A stretch of 64,000 nt of DNA from JAPOKJ01 sp031421635 (GTDB lineage: Bacteria > Pseudomonadota > Gammaproteobacteria > Burkholderiales > Burkholderiaceae_E). The stretch spans positions 1-64,000 of the forward strand of contig JANOPA010000014.1 in assembly GCA_031421635.1 (NCBI GenBank), read 5' to 3'. Positions 36,776 to 46,399 of this stretch are shown piece by piece (within the stretch, counting starts at the first letter, position 1; each line of letters starts with the position of its first letter). The notes beneath the pieces are model-generated. The model did no database searches. It was not told where the DNA came from and saw only the letters and a program-made list of their open reading frames with translations. Position numbers and translations under genes: made by a program.

Positions 36776-38892
36776 TCATCGGACCCAGTACTGTCGATAT
36801 CCAAACCGGAATATTGGCAAACGCCTGATTCTTGATGGTTCGCGTCGAGAGATCGCGCGCTCAATCGCAATCGCGATTTGACGTGCAGGCGTTTCCAACT
36901 GCTGAATCTGCTCTGGGATGAGCAGCCAGCGCGGCTGGGCGGGCTGGAGCGCGAGCACGCCCCGAATACGAATCGGGGCCTGCAAAGGAACGTAGTGCCA
37001 AGCATGAGCGGGCAAAGTAGATGTTGCAAGGCCCGCACGCTGGCCATGGCGATAGGCCCAGTCAACAATGCCGGTATCAATCGAGTCGGGCAAATTGTCA
37101 CCAAAAACCAATTTGTCGGTGGCATCAGGCAGCAACGCTATGGCTTGACCACCAAAAGTACGATCGACCGCCGCTTTGCCGAGGTCCACGATTTGGACGG
37201 CTTGAAGAGCCGCCGATAAGTCTCGAGTTAATTCGAATAGGCCTCGTGCACGTCGTTCCCGACTGGCGGAGATGCGAGCTGAAAAACGTAGACGTGCGGT
37301 GAGTTGACCAATCAGTAAACTCACAAACAACATCACGGCAAAGGTCACAAGGTATTGCACGTCATTGACGGCAAAAGAAAACCGGGGGGCTACAAAGAAA
37401 AAGTCGAATGAGGCCACGCCGCACACGGCTGCAAGCATCGTCGGCCCGCGTCCGAGTTTTAGTGCCACCATAACCACATAAAGCAGAAATAGCATCACGA
37501 TGTTTGCGATGTCCAGCAGTGGATGCAGTGGGAGTACCAGGAGCGTCGTCGCAACGCAACTCGCCGCTGCCAAGGCGTAGCGCTGCCAACCGAAGCGCCC
37601 CTCCGGTAAACGTGAAAGCGATGCCTCACCTTCTTGATGATTACGAGGCACCATCTGGGGAAGTTGACGCGTGCTCGCGGCAATGCCTACTTCAATAATA
37701 TCGAGAGAGGGTGCTAATTCGGCCAATTGGCGAGTGATGGTTGGTTGAATCAAGCGCCGCAGCGCTTGCCAGCGCCGCGCACGAGGACGGCCCGTGACCA
37801 AGGTAGCGCAATTCAGCGCCTGAGCCTGTCGAAGGAGTTCGACCGCAATGTTGTCAGCCGACACTACGGCCGTGCTTGCGCCAAGTTCTTCGGCTAACTT
37901 AAGTACGCTTAAAGTGCGGTCGCGCACCGCCGAAGGTAAGCGCTGAAGTGCGGGGGTTTCTACATAAATTGCATGCCAATTGACGTTAAGTTGCGAAGCC
38001 AGGCGGGCACTACTGCGCACCGCATGTTCGGCCCCATCGTGGGGGCCAACACAGACGAGGAAGGCACCCGAGGTGCTCCATGCTATCGCAGCACTGGCCG
38101 CGCCTTGTGACTGCTTATTGCGGTAACTGCGTACATCGCCTTCCACATGCTCGGCAGTACGGCGCAGCGCAATCTCGCGAAGCGCAATCAGATTGCCTTT
38201 TCGAAAAAATTCTGGGCAGCACGCTCGGCCATCAGGGGAAGGTAGATTTTCCCGGCCTTGAGGCGTGCCAATAACTGGTCTGGCGTAATGTCTACCAGGA
38301 TGATTTCATCGGCGCGTTCCAATACCTTGTCCGGTATGGTTTCTTGCACGCGAATTCCGGTAATCGCCCCTACTGTGGCGTTAAGGCTTTCTAGATGCTG
38401 AACAATGAGAGCACTCCATACCTCGGTACCGGCGGCCAGTAGTTCTTGCACATCTTGCCATCGCTTTGGGTGGCGCGAACCTTTGGCATTACTGTGTGCA
38501 AGTTCGTCAACCAGCAAAACGTCCGGGTGGGCCGCCAAGGCTCCGTCCAGATCGAACTCCAAACGGCTACCAACCGAGGAGGGCAAGGCACGCAGCGGTA
38601 ATTGCTTGAGACCCGACAGGAGTTCCGCGGTTTCGATACGACCATGTGTTTCGATTACGCCGACCAGGATCTCCCGGCCAGCCCGCGCAGCGCGTTGTGC
38701 GGCATCTAACATAGCGTAAGTCTTCCCGACTCCCGCCCCAGCACCGAAGTAAATTATTACCTTGCCCCTGCGAAGTATGCCGCTGGACAATTCGCCGATA
38801 CTTAGCTCGCTAACCTTTGGCCGAACCGACTCATCGCTCAATTGGGCAAGCAACTGGTCGGGGTCGGGCCGGGAGTCCTGCCTGCTCGCCAA
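36776..38892 (-). pseudogene. kdpD: KdpD sensor kinase, frameshifted and lacking the kinase domain
   Basis: Residues 1-230 are the KdpD sensor domain: Walker A IYFGAGAGVGKTYAML, DVLLVDELAHSN, HPKRWQDVQELL. The frame then ends at QNFFEKAI. A T lost from a run on the coding strand (plus-strand A run 38204-38209) explains it: in the next frame the protein continues FRKGNLIALREIALRRTAEH, then the Usp-like domain (LVCVGPHDGAEHAVRSSARL), four membrane helices and a GAF domain. The sequence stops being KdpD after IAIAIERAI near 36840, before the His-containing dimerisation and ATPase domains, and no kdpE follows. Signalling to kdp must be lost even if the frameshift is a sequencing error. Confidence 0.9.
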
Positions 38893-38918
38893 GAGTGAGA
38901 GCCTTTCAGAGGATATCG

Positions 38919-39566
38919 TTATCGACGCGCAAGAGTAGCACTACGGGGAGTAGGAATGTAGGAGTAGCAGTACCGGGTTGGCGGGCGAAGCGTCGCCAAG
39001 GCAAGATTGAGCTTGAGCACATTGATCTGACGTTCACCGATAAAATTGAGGAGCGGCTCTTCCGTCGGCGAGTCCACCAAGTTCTGAACCGTATCGGCAG
39101 CCAGGCCGCGAGCTTTGGCGACCCTGGCTACTTGGTAGCGTGCCGCAGCAGGGCTAATGTGAGGATCGAGACCACTGGCGGAAGACGTCACTAGGTCGAC
39201 TGGAACAGGTGCCTTATTGCCAGAATCGGCGCTACGCAAGGCCTCGATCCGCCCTTTTATAGAGTCGATGAGCGCAGGGTTCAATGGACCAAGGTTCGAG
39301 CCACTTGAGGCGCTCGCGTTGTAAGGCATAGGCGCGGTGGCCGAGGGTCGTCCCCAAAAATGTCCTGGGTCCACAAACTGCTGTCCGATCAGCGTCGAGC
39401 CGACCGCTTGTCCTTCGCGAAAAATTAGGCTGCCACTCGCCTGCACGGGAAATATCGCCTTCGCGAAGCTGGTTACGACCAGTGGGTATGCGAGACCGGT
39501 CACAAGAGTGAGTACGAAGAAAAGCACCAGTGCTGGCCTTAAAAAGGTGTTCATAGCGGTTTTCAT
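38919..39566 (-). CDS. kdpC: KdpC subunit of the high-affinity K+ ATPase
   Basis: About 215 residues from ATG 39566, with GGAA upstream. An N-terminal membrane helix (LVLFFVLTLVTGLAYPLVVT) precedes the periplasmic domain with GSLIFREGQAVGSTLIGQQF, HFWGRPSATAPMPYNASAS, SASGLDPHISPAAARYQV and VNVLKLNLAL-like INVLKLNLALATL. It is intact. The C-terminal 20 residues (RPPTRYCYSYIPTP) extend beyond the usual end and may reflect a shifted stop. With kdpA and kdpB broken it has no complete partner. Confidence 0.9.
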   Translation of the reverse strand: MKTAMNTFLRPALVLFFVLTLVTGLAYPLVVTSFAKAIFPVQASGSLIFREGQAVGSTLIGQQFVDPGHFWGRPSATAPMPYNASASSGSNLGPLNPALIDSIKGRIEALRSADSGNKAPVPVDLVTSSASGLDPHISPAAARYQVARVAKARGLAADTVQNLVDSPTEEPLLNFIGERQINVLKLNLALATLRPPTRYCYSYIPTPRSATLARR

Positions 39567-39603
39567 TTCAGTTCCATTCAAAGTCTTAAAAATAGTGCTT
39601 GGC

Positions 39604-41565
39604 TTAGGCTAGATGCAAGGCCACCAGCACCAGGTCGATGGCTTTAATCCCAAAGAAGGGCACGATTAATCCCCCCAACCCATAGATCAACATATTGCGA
39701 CGAAGCAGCGCCGCGGCACCAATAGCGCGGTACTTGACGCCCTTGAGCGCTAAAGGAATCAAAAAAACAATGATCAAGGCATTAAAAATTACGGCCGACA
39801 AAATCGCTAAAGATGGACTGCCCAGTTGCATAACGTCAAGTGCGGCCAACTGCGGATAGGTGGTTACAAAAATTGCGGGGATGATGGCGAAATACTTGGC
39901 GACATCGTTGGCAATTGAAAACGTGGTGAGCGAGCCGCGTGTCATCAGTAGGGCCTTCCCGGTCTCCACAATTTCTAGCAGTTTGGTGGGGTTTGAGTCT
40001 AGGTCCACCATATTGCCGGCTTCCTTGGACGCCTGCGTGCCGCTATTCATGGCTACGGCTACGTCGGCCTGTGCAAGTGCCGGAGCATCATTGGTGCCAT
40101 CTCCGGTCATAGCGACAAGGCGACCTTCTGCCTGGTACTTACGAATGAGCTTGAGCTTATCTTCAGGCGTGGCCTCAGCTCTACTAGGCCGAGCACGGTG
40201 AGGTCACTCGCGACGGCCAGGGGAGTACTTCCGCGACGTGCTATTTCGTCGGCCGCACGTAGGACTTCGGGAGGCATCACACCACCTAGTGCTTCGACGT
40301 GTCTTCTAATTGCATCAACCGCACCCTTACGCAATTTTAAAACGCGACCGTCCAGCTGTTGTCGGTCGATACCACTCATACGGGTTTGGGCAGTGAATGC
40401 AATCTCGGTAATGGATCCACAGGAATTCCCAGGCCCTGCTAGCGGCTGAGTAAAGCCCATCTTCTCTGCGAGTACGATGATGCTGCGTCCCTCGGGCGTT
40501 TCGTCGGCCTGTGAAGCTTGCATGACGCAAACACCCAGTTGACGCTCGCTCACTCCAGGTGCCGGAAAGAAAGCGCTGGCCTGACGGTTTCCATGAGTGA
40601 TGGTACCGGTCTTGTCTAGCAACAGGACATCGACATCGCTAGCGGCTTCGACTGCGCGACCTGAAGTTGCGATCACATTGGCTTGCATCATTCGACTCAT
40701 GCCCGCCACCCCATCCGCAGAAAGCAGGCCTCCGATGGTTGTAGGAATCAGGCACACCAGTAAGGCAACAAGTGCTGTGAGACTCACGGCCGTGCCAGCC
40801 TTGGCCGCTTCCACACTGAACAGCGAGTACGGTAGGAGGGTCACGGTGACCATCAGGAATACGATAGTGAGTGCGACCAGCAAAATAGTTAGTGCAATTT
40901 CATTCGGCGTCTTTTGGCGTTTGGTGCCCTCGACCGTACTAATCATGCGATCAAGAAACGATTCGCCGGGATTCACGGTAATACGTACGACCAGCCAGTC
41001 GGACAGCACCTGGGTACCACCGGTCACGGACGAGAAATCCCCGCCCGACTCACGTACAACAGGCGCGGATTCACCCGTGATGGCGCTCTCGTTCACCGAG
41101 GCCACACCTTCAATCACTTCGCCATCCAGTGGAATCATGTCGCCTGCATTAACGAGGCACACATCCCCTTTACGCAAGTTGAGCGCCTCTTCAGGTAACC
41201 AAGTTCTTCCGTAAAAAATATCTTCTGTAGCGGATATAAATTTTTTTGCCCAGGTGCTTTTTCAAACTGCGAAGCGACTCGGCTTGGGCCTTGCTACGGC
41301 CTTCTGCCAAGGCTTCCGCGAAGTTTGCGAACAACACTGTGAACCAGAGCCAGGTCGCTATGGCAACGATGAAGCCGAAGGGAGCATCCCCGACGCCTTG
41401 GAAAGCTTGTACGGCCAGTACAGTCGTCAAAATGCTACCGATGTAGACCACAAACATGACGGGGTTACGCCACTGGACACTTGGGCTCAGCTTGCGAAAT
41501 GATGCCTTAATGGCGGGCTTGAGGAGCACCGGGTCAAAGATCGAAAGAAAAGTTTTTGTTTGCAT
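39604..41565 (-). pseudogene. kdpB: KdpB P-type ATPase subunit with a frameshift and a deletion
   Basis: Start ATG 41565 (MQTKTFLSIFDP) after GAGGTG. Lesion one: a run of seven A on the coding strand (41241-41247) where six would keep frame. The frame leaves KdpB after SLRSLKKHLGKK and is picked up again in LPEEALNLRKGDVCLVNAG. The phosphorylation motif is intact (LLLDKTGTITHG). Lesion two: near 40170 the protein jumps from VLGLVEL to ATPEDKLKLIRKYQAEG in another frame, losing about 48 residues that include the MVTGDNPLTA hinge region. The C-terminal TGDGTNDAPALAQADVAVAM and membrane helices follow. The second lesion is too large to be a sequencing slip. Confidence 0.9.
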
Positions 41566-41604
41566 TGTATTCACCTCAAAAGTTCCGATGTTTGATGACA
41601 TGCT

Positions 41605-43404
41605 TCAATGCCCAACCCAAAGCATCAGATGCTCAACCATTGGGCCTAGAGCTAGCCCTGGTACGTAGTTAAGTAAACCCACCAATAGCACGGTGCCGAT
41701 GAGCAAAACGACAAATAGCGGGCCATGGGTAGGCATCGTGCCTGCAGTCAAAGGTAGGCGGCTTTTGGCGGCCAATGCCCCGGCAATTGCCAGCACCGGC
41801 AAGATGACGCCGAAGCGACCAAACCAGATCGTCAAAGCCAACATCCAGTTGTAAAATGGGGTATTGGCCGATAGCCCCGCAAATGCGCTGCCGTTGGTGT
41901 TGGCCGCGGAGCTAAAGGCATAGAAAATTTCGGAAAAGCCGTGCGCACCCGGATTGCTGATCCCGGCTTTGCCGTCGGCGGCTATGACTGCAATCGCCGT
42001 GCCCAGCAAGACCAGAATCGGGCTGACCAAAATCGCAATTGAGGTCAGTTTCATTTCATGGGCTTCAATCTTTTTACCCAAATACTCCGGCGTCCGACCG
42101 ATCATTAGTCCGGCGATAAACACGGTGAGAATGGCAAAAAGGAGCATGCCGTAAAGGCCGCTGCCTGTGTCTCCAAAAACCACTTCACCGAGCTGAATCA
42201 TCACCATGGGTACCATGCCACCAATTGGTGTGAAGGAGTCGTGCATGGCGTTCACCGCGCCGCACGAAGCTGCCGTGGTGATCACGGCAAACAAGCTTGA
42301 GGCGGTGATGCCGTAACGCACTTCCTTGCCTTCCATATTCCCGCCGACCTGCATGACGCTCTCGGTCTGATCTACCCCAAGGGTGCTGAGCAGCGGATTG
42401 CCGCTTTGTTCGGCTGGTGTAATGACCGTTACGGCGATCACAAACATCACGACCATGGCAGCGAGCACCGCCCACCCCTGGCGCTGATCACCAACCAAGC
42501 GCCCGAAGGCAAAGCATAAGGCGCAGGGGATGAGAAATATGGCGAGCATTTGCAATAAATTACTGAGCGCCGTCGGATTCTCGTAAGGGTGGGCCGAGTT
42601 GGCGTTGAAGAAGCCGCCGCCATTGGTGCCAATCATCTTAATGGCCTCTTGAGAAGCCACTGGTCCCATGGCCAAAGTCTGCTTTTCGGCTTTCAGATCT
42701 TCCATGACCGGTGGGCCCTGCGCGTCTTTAAGCGCTTGCCCGTCAGTGCCATTTTTTGGCTGTTGGTAACTAGTAACTTCCAAGGTGTTCACTTATCGGT
42801 ACGGGTCGAAGTTTTGAATGACGCCCTGTCCGACAAGGAAGACGGCCAATAGCACTGATAGCGGCATCAGTAGCCAAGCGATGATACGGGTAACGTCCAC
42901 CCAAAAATTACCCACCACGCGTGTGGATTGAGCAGCAAAACCACGGATAAGTGCAAAGGCGACGGCGATCCCGGTGGCAGCGGAAAAATAGTTCTGAACA
43001 GTAAGTGCCAGCATTTGCGTTAAATAACTCATGGTGGATTCACCGGCGTAGCCTTGCCAATTGGTGTTGGTCACAAAACTGATTGCCGTGTTGAACGCCG
43101 AGTGCGGCGAGACCGGTGCCATGCCCGCTGGGTTCAGTGGTAGCCAGGTTTGCAGACGCTGCATGCCATAGACCACGAACACACCAATAGCATTGAAAGC
43201 TAGTACGGCTAATGCATACTGCGACCATGACATCGAGTGGTCAGACGAAGTGCCAGCCAAGCTGAATAATAGTCGCTCTGTCCTCCGCATCCAGTTCGGA
43301 AGTTGACCCGAACTTAGACGGGCCAGCCAAGCACCCAGCGGCCAAGCAACGATGCCCAATAGAGCGAGATAGACGGCCAGCAAAGCCCATGACTTAATAC
43401 TCAT
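41605..43404 (-). pseudogene. kdpA: KdpA K+-binding channel subunit split by an in-frame TAA
   Basis: The frame is continuous KdpA from ATG 43404 to 41605 except for TAA at 42795-42793, between QGVIQNFDPYR and VNTLEVTSYQQ. The first part (203 residues) has the pore loop NTAISFVTNTNWQGYAGEST; the second (395 codons) has MIGTNGGGFFNANSAHPYE and later membrane helices. The base after the stop begins GTG, so TAAGTG could allow reinitiation and a split subunit, but no ribosome site is present. Everything else in the gene is well preserved, so this mutation may be recent, or the stop could be a base error. Confidence 0.88.
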
Positions 43405-43502
43405 CAGAACTCCTCAGCGCGAATCAGCGCATAAGCTAAGTAAGCGAATAAAATGAGGGCGCACATACCCGCAAAACCGTAAAGCACGGCGAGGTTGTTC
43501 AT
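43404..43502 (-). CDS. kdpF: KdpF small membrane subunit
   Basis: A 32-residue single-helix peptide starting MNNLAVLYGFAGM with a hydrophobic core, ending RAEEF. Length, position and composition are those of KdpF, which stabilises the KdpABC complex in the inner membrane. Its TGA overlaps the ATG of kdpA (TGATG), and its ATG overlaps the stop of the upstream small gene (ATGA), so all are translated in series. Confidence 0.85.
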   Translation of the reverse strand: MNNLAVLYGFAGMCALILFAYLAYALIRAEEF

Positions 43503-43603
43503 GATCGGGCTGCGCTTGTTTTTTCGAGGTTGTTAAACCCAAAGGTCAGCAAAACCAATACTGTCCACAGCCCTGCAATTGCGGCGAGATACACGGCATC
43601 CAT
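43499..43603 (-). CDS. Small membrane protein gene upstream of kdpF
   Basis: 34 residues beginning MDAVYLAAIAGLW, a single hydrophobic helix (TVLVLLTFGF), then a polar tail. An excellent GAAGGAG ribosome site lies seven bases before the ATG, and the stop overlaps the kdpF start. A small hydrophobic ORF before kdpF is something I recall from kdp operons in other beta- and gammaproteobacteria. It might be a second accessory subunit or a translation-coupling leader peptide. The reading frame and ribosome site are seen; the role is not known. Confidence 0.7.
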   Translation of the reverse strand: MDAVYLAAIAGLWTVLVLLTFGFNNLEKTSAARS

Positions 43604-43787
43604 GAATAACTCCTTCGTCAAATGAATGACCAAAGTTTGCTGGACACCGTGTAAAAACGGGGATGAGATTGAGCAACGGGTTGTAAAGAGAGTGTAAAAA
43701 CGGGCGGCGGGTCACTAAGTCCTTCGCTGGCTGTAGGGACGCCGAGGATGTCGACCTACGTTTGCTCGTCAGGTTCGCCATCCGGCG

Positions 43788-44123
43788 ATGCAAAGCACCA
43801 GAATGGGCCGCCTAGCTGAGCAAGCGGAAAATGCACAGTCCAAAGTCGATGAATATTTGACGACTATTAATCCAGAAGTTGTTCGCGAGGGACCGTGCAA
43901 AGGCTGGCGCTTGGACCGAGCTCGCGCTTTGGATACTAATAATCCGATCTTTGGGACCTGGCCATTATCAGAATGGGAGGACGAAGCAAGCACACTGTTA
44001 GAGTCGAAAAGCTCGGAAACTCCGTCCGCCGCGATGGCACTTAGCGACAAGACCGGCTCGGCCTTGTTACTTGACGTACCTGCATTCGACCTTCCAAGAG
44101 TCAGATTCAACGACAAGTTCTGA
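43788..44123 (+). CDS. Hypothetical protein, weakly supported
   Basis: 111 codons on the opposite strand to the kdp and che operons, containing EGPCKGWRLDRARALDTNN and FGTWPLSEWEDEAS. No clear ribosome site, no recognised domain, and an equally long antisense frame (43769-44116) exists. It could be a real small gene or chance. The 184 bases on its left should contain the divergent kdp promoter. Confidence 0.3.
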   Translation: MQSTRMGRLAEQAENAQSKVDEYLTTINPEVVREGPCKGWRLDRARALDTNNPIFGTWPLSEWEDEASTLLESKSSETPSAAMALSDKTGSALLLDVPAFDLPRVRFNDKF

Positions 44124-44177
44124 TTGCCTGCACTTTAGTAACCTCAAAGTGTCTGAAGAAGCAGAAATAAGACTGCA

Positions 44178-44798
44178 CTAGGAGAAATCAGGCGTCTCGC
44201 CTCGCAGCCATTTCCTGCCTTGCGCATACAAGGATTCAACCACCATCCCTCGCAAACCTGGCATGTCGCGCTTTACTTTGAAACCGAGCTCAGTTTGTAA
44301 ATAGGCTAGGTGACGATAGCCTTCAGGAAAGCCTTTGAGGACTTCGTCATTCAGCTTCATGAGAACGCTTGGGTCGACGGAATCCATCCGATCTTTTTCA
44401 TAGATGGGTTGACGTCGAACTACGCGCCAGCAATCCTGTCCGTCGATAGAACGCTTTTCGAAAAAATCATAAAAGCGACCCGTACACACTACATCAACCA
44501 ACTCGCCATGCGCCAGACCCCGCTGATTAATAGTCATTTTGGTCTGAGCAATTGCGCGTTGGTTTTGCACGTCAATGGTCGTGCCGCCCAGAAAATGCAA
44601 AATTGAGACGCCGTTCTCGAAACCTTTGCGACTGATTTCAATGAAATCGCTCGCAGTACCCTGAAACCAAGTGGCGCACATCCAACCATCGCTGTGCCAA
44701 ACCGTGCGAAAACGCTCCCAATCGCCGGCATCTCGCCACAGCGCCCAGTTGTTAATGGTCTCGGTGATATTCAGTTGGTCGATTTGTTTTGGAGTCAT
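44178..44798 (-). CDS. SnoaL-like (NTF2-fold) protein
   Basis: About 206 residues from ATG 44798 (MTPKQIDQLNITETINNWAL); the frame is open further upstream over the MCP gene. The SnoaL_4-type fold is shown by an N-terminal helix, WRDAGDWERFRTVWHSDGWM, then HFLGGTTIDVQNQRAIAQTK and CTGRFYDFFEKRS. These are small polyketide-cyclase or hydroxylating-dioxygenase-beta-like proteins that bind ring compounds; the substrate is unknown. It lies 59 bases after the last che gene on the same strand and may be cotranscribed. Confidence 0.75.
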   Translation of the reverse strand: MTPKQIDQLNITETINNWALWRDAGDWERFRTVWHSDGWMCATWFQGTASDFIEISRKGFENGVSILHFLGGTTIDVQNQRAIAQTKMTINQRGLAHGELVDVVCTGRFYDFFEKRSIDGQDCWRVVRRQPIYEKDRMDSVDPSVLMKLNDEVLKGFPEGYRHLAYLQTELGFKVKRDMPGLRGMVVESLYAQGRKWLRGETPDFS

Positions 44799-44857
44799 GG
44801 GGCTGGACGGCGTCTCGGTAATGACAGAATTTTCAGCATTGTATTCCTCGTGAAAGT

Positions 44858-46399
44858 TCAGGCCAAAGAGGTTTCTCTTATGTCTTTTCGAATGTCTGAA
44901 AAAACTCCGCAACACACCCAGTAGTCCAGTCCCGGAACTTTCTCAAGATAGGTGCTCTTTAGAGAGGCCCGCCCAGTGGCCGGATTACGGACTTCGTAAT
45001 CTATCCAGCCATTGCCTTGATCCCGAGCCACGGTGATCGCGGCCTTGACATAAAAAAATCCTTTGGCGTCGGTCAGCTCGAAGGTGTCGGTGCCGATTAG
45101 CGTCGGCTCGCCACCGTGGGCCAACAAAAACCCGCGAAAATCGGAAAGCACAACAAACAGGTCGCGTTTATGAAATCCGGCCTCACGGTCGTTGAATTTG
45201 GCGGCAGCGGCGCTTGGGCCCCGGCGCGTCACCTCGGCCACTGCGCGCTGGACAAGTTCAACACAGGCCTCGCGGCTATTAAAGCGCGAGGCCTTCAACC
45301 CGACTAGACTTTGATCCAAGGCGAAGGCCTCCTGCTCAAGACCCGCCGCCAATTTTGCAACTTGATCGACGGCACTTGCGTTACTCTGTGTGAGGTTGGC
45401 CATTTGCTCGACCGCACTCTTGATCTGTCCAACACCAGTGCTTTGCTCGCTGGAGGCGTTAGCGATGTCGTCGATGAGATCTTGTGCCTGTGCGACTTGA
45501 AGTAGAACATCTTCAAGAATTTTGGCGCTGTTGTTGGAGGCGACCATCCCACCTTGAATTTGCCGGGTGGCCGAAGTGATGCGCTCTCGGATGACTTTGG
45601 CGACATCGCCACTTCGATTGGAAAGCGCTCTGACTTCATCCGCGACCTGCGCAAAGCCTCGACCGTTGTTGCCTGCGCGCGCGGCCTCGATGGTCGCGTT
45701 TAGCGCAAGCATATTGGTTTGCGTAGCGAAGCTTTCAATCAGATCGATAATTGCAATCACCTTTTGGGACTTACGACCTGTTTCGTTGACTGCATTGCTA
45801 ATTGCGATCACTTGATCGGCTCCCGCATAGGCAGCCTCCGTTGATTGTTTGGCGAGATCTTTGACTTCACGGCAGTTTTGTGCATTTCGTTCAATTGACG
45901 CGGTGAACTGCTCCAGACCTGCGCCAGTTTCTTCGAGCATCGCGGCGATTTCTTCGGCTTGGGTCAACAATCGATTGGCGTCCTGCGAGGTTTGCTTGCT
46001 GTTGTGGAGCAGGTTTTCCGCGATCCTTGCGGTCTCGTCAGTCAATACCTTAACTCGCTCAGCATATCCAAGAACGAAGGGAACCACGCCTTGGTTGCGC
46101 CACCGGCTGTCGATATCCTTGGCGTCAAATTTCCAGTCACCGCTCAAGGCGCGCTTCAATAAATCGGCGCCGATGCTCAAATGCCGTTGGCGGTAGTAAG
46201 CGAATCCAAGGAAAAGGTAGGTCCCGGCAATCAATAGACCCACCACAAGCGCGGTTCTAAATTGACCCGGAGGAAAAATCGCTACGGCGAGTAAGGTGAT
46301 CAAAATGAAGGCGCTACAGATGGGTCCAAATGCAGTGAGGCCAAAGCGCTGGTAGACCCTCAAGACAGGCCAGCCAAGAATTTCAAGAGTTTTACGCAT
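44858..46399 (-). CDS. Methyl-accepting chemotaxis protein with C-terminal Cache-like domain
   Basis: About 513 residues. ATG 46399 is chosen because GGAG is eight bases upstream and it overlaps the previous stop by 8 bp. Two membrane helices near the N-terminus leave almost no periplasmic loop. The signalling hairpin has SFATQTNMLALNATIEAARA and GRGFAQVADEVRALSNRSG. The last 150 residues resemble a single Cache domain (CVELVQRAVAEVTRRGPSAA, LFVVLSDFRGFLLAHGGEPT, DYEVRNPATGRASLKSTYL, YWVCCGVF). This places a sensory domain in the cytoplasm after the signalling tip, an inverted layout. It pairs with the similar MCP upstream. Confidence 0.85.
   Translation of the reverse strand: MRKTLEILGWPVLRVYQRFGLTAFGPICSAFILITLLAVAIFPPGQFRTALVVGLLIAGTYLFLGFAYYRQRHLSIGADLLKRALSGDWKFDAKDIDSRWRNQGVVPFVLGYAERVKVLTDETARIAENLLHNSKQTSQDANRLLTQAEEIAAMLEETGAGLEQFTASIERNAQNCREVKDLAKQSTEAAYAGADQVIAISNAVNETGRKSQKVIAIIDLIESFATQTNMLALNATIEAARAGNNGRGFAQVADEVRALSNRSGDVAKVIRERITSATRQIQGGMVASNNSAKILEDVLLQVAQAQDLIDDIANASSEQSTGVGQIKSAVEQMANLTQSNASAVDQVAKLAAGLEQEAFALDQSLVGLKASRFNSREACVELVQRAVAEVTRRGPSAAAAKFNDREAGFHKRDLFVVLSDFRGFLLAHGGEPTLIGTDTFELTDAKGFFYVKAAITVARDQGNGWIDYEVRNPATGRASLKSTYLEKVPGLDYWVCCGVFSDIRKDIRETSLA

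Noticed and set aside
36390..36779. 129-codon minus-strand frame overlapping the kdpD stop.
   Set aside because: No recognisable domain and competing frames; left as unexplained sequence.
43769..44116. Minus-strand frame antisense to the hypothetical at 43788-44123.
   Set aside because: Ser/Arg-rich shadow composition; neither strand is convincing.
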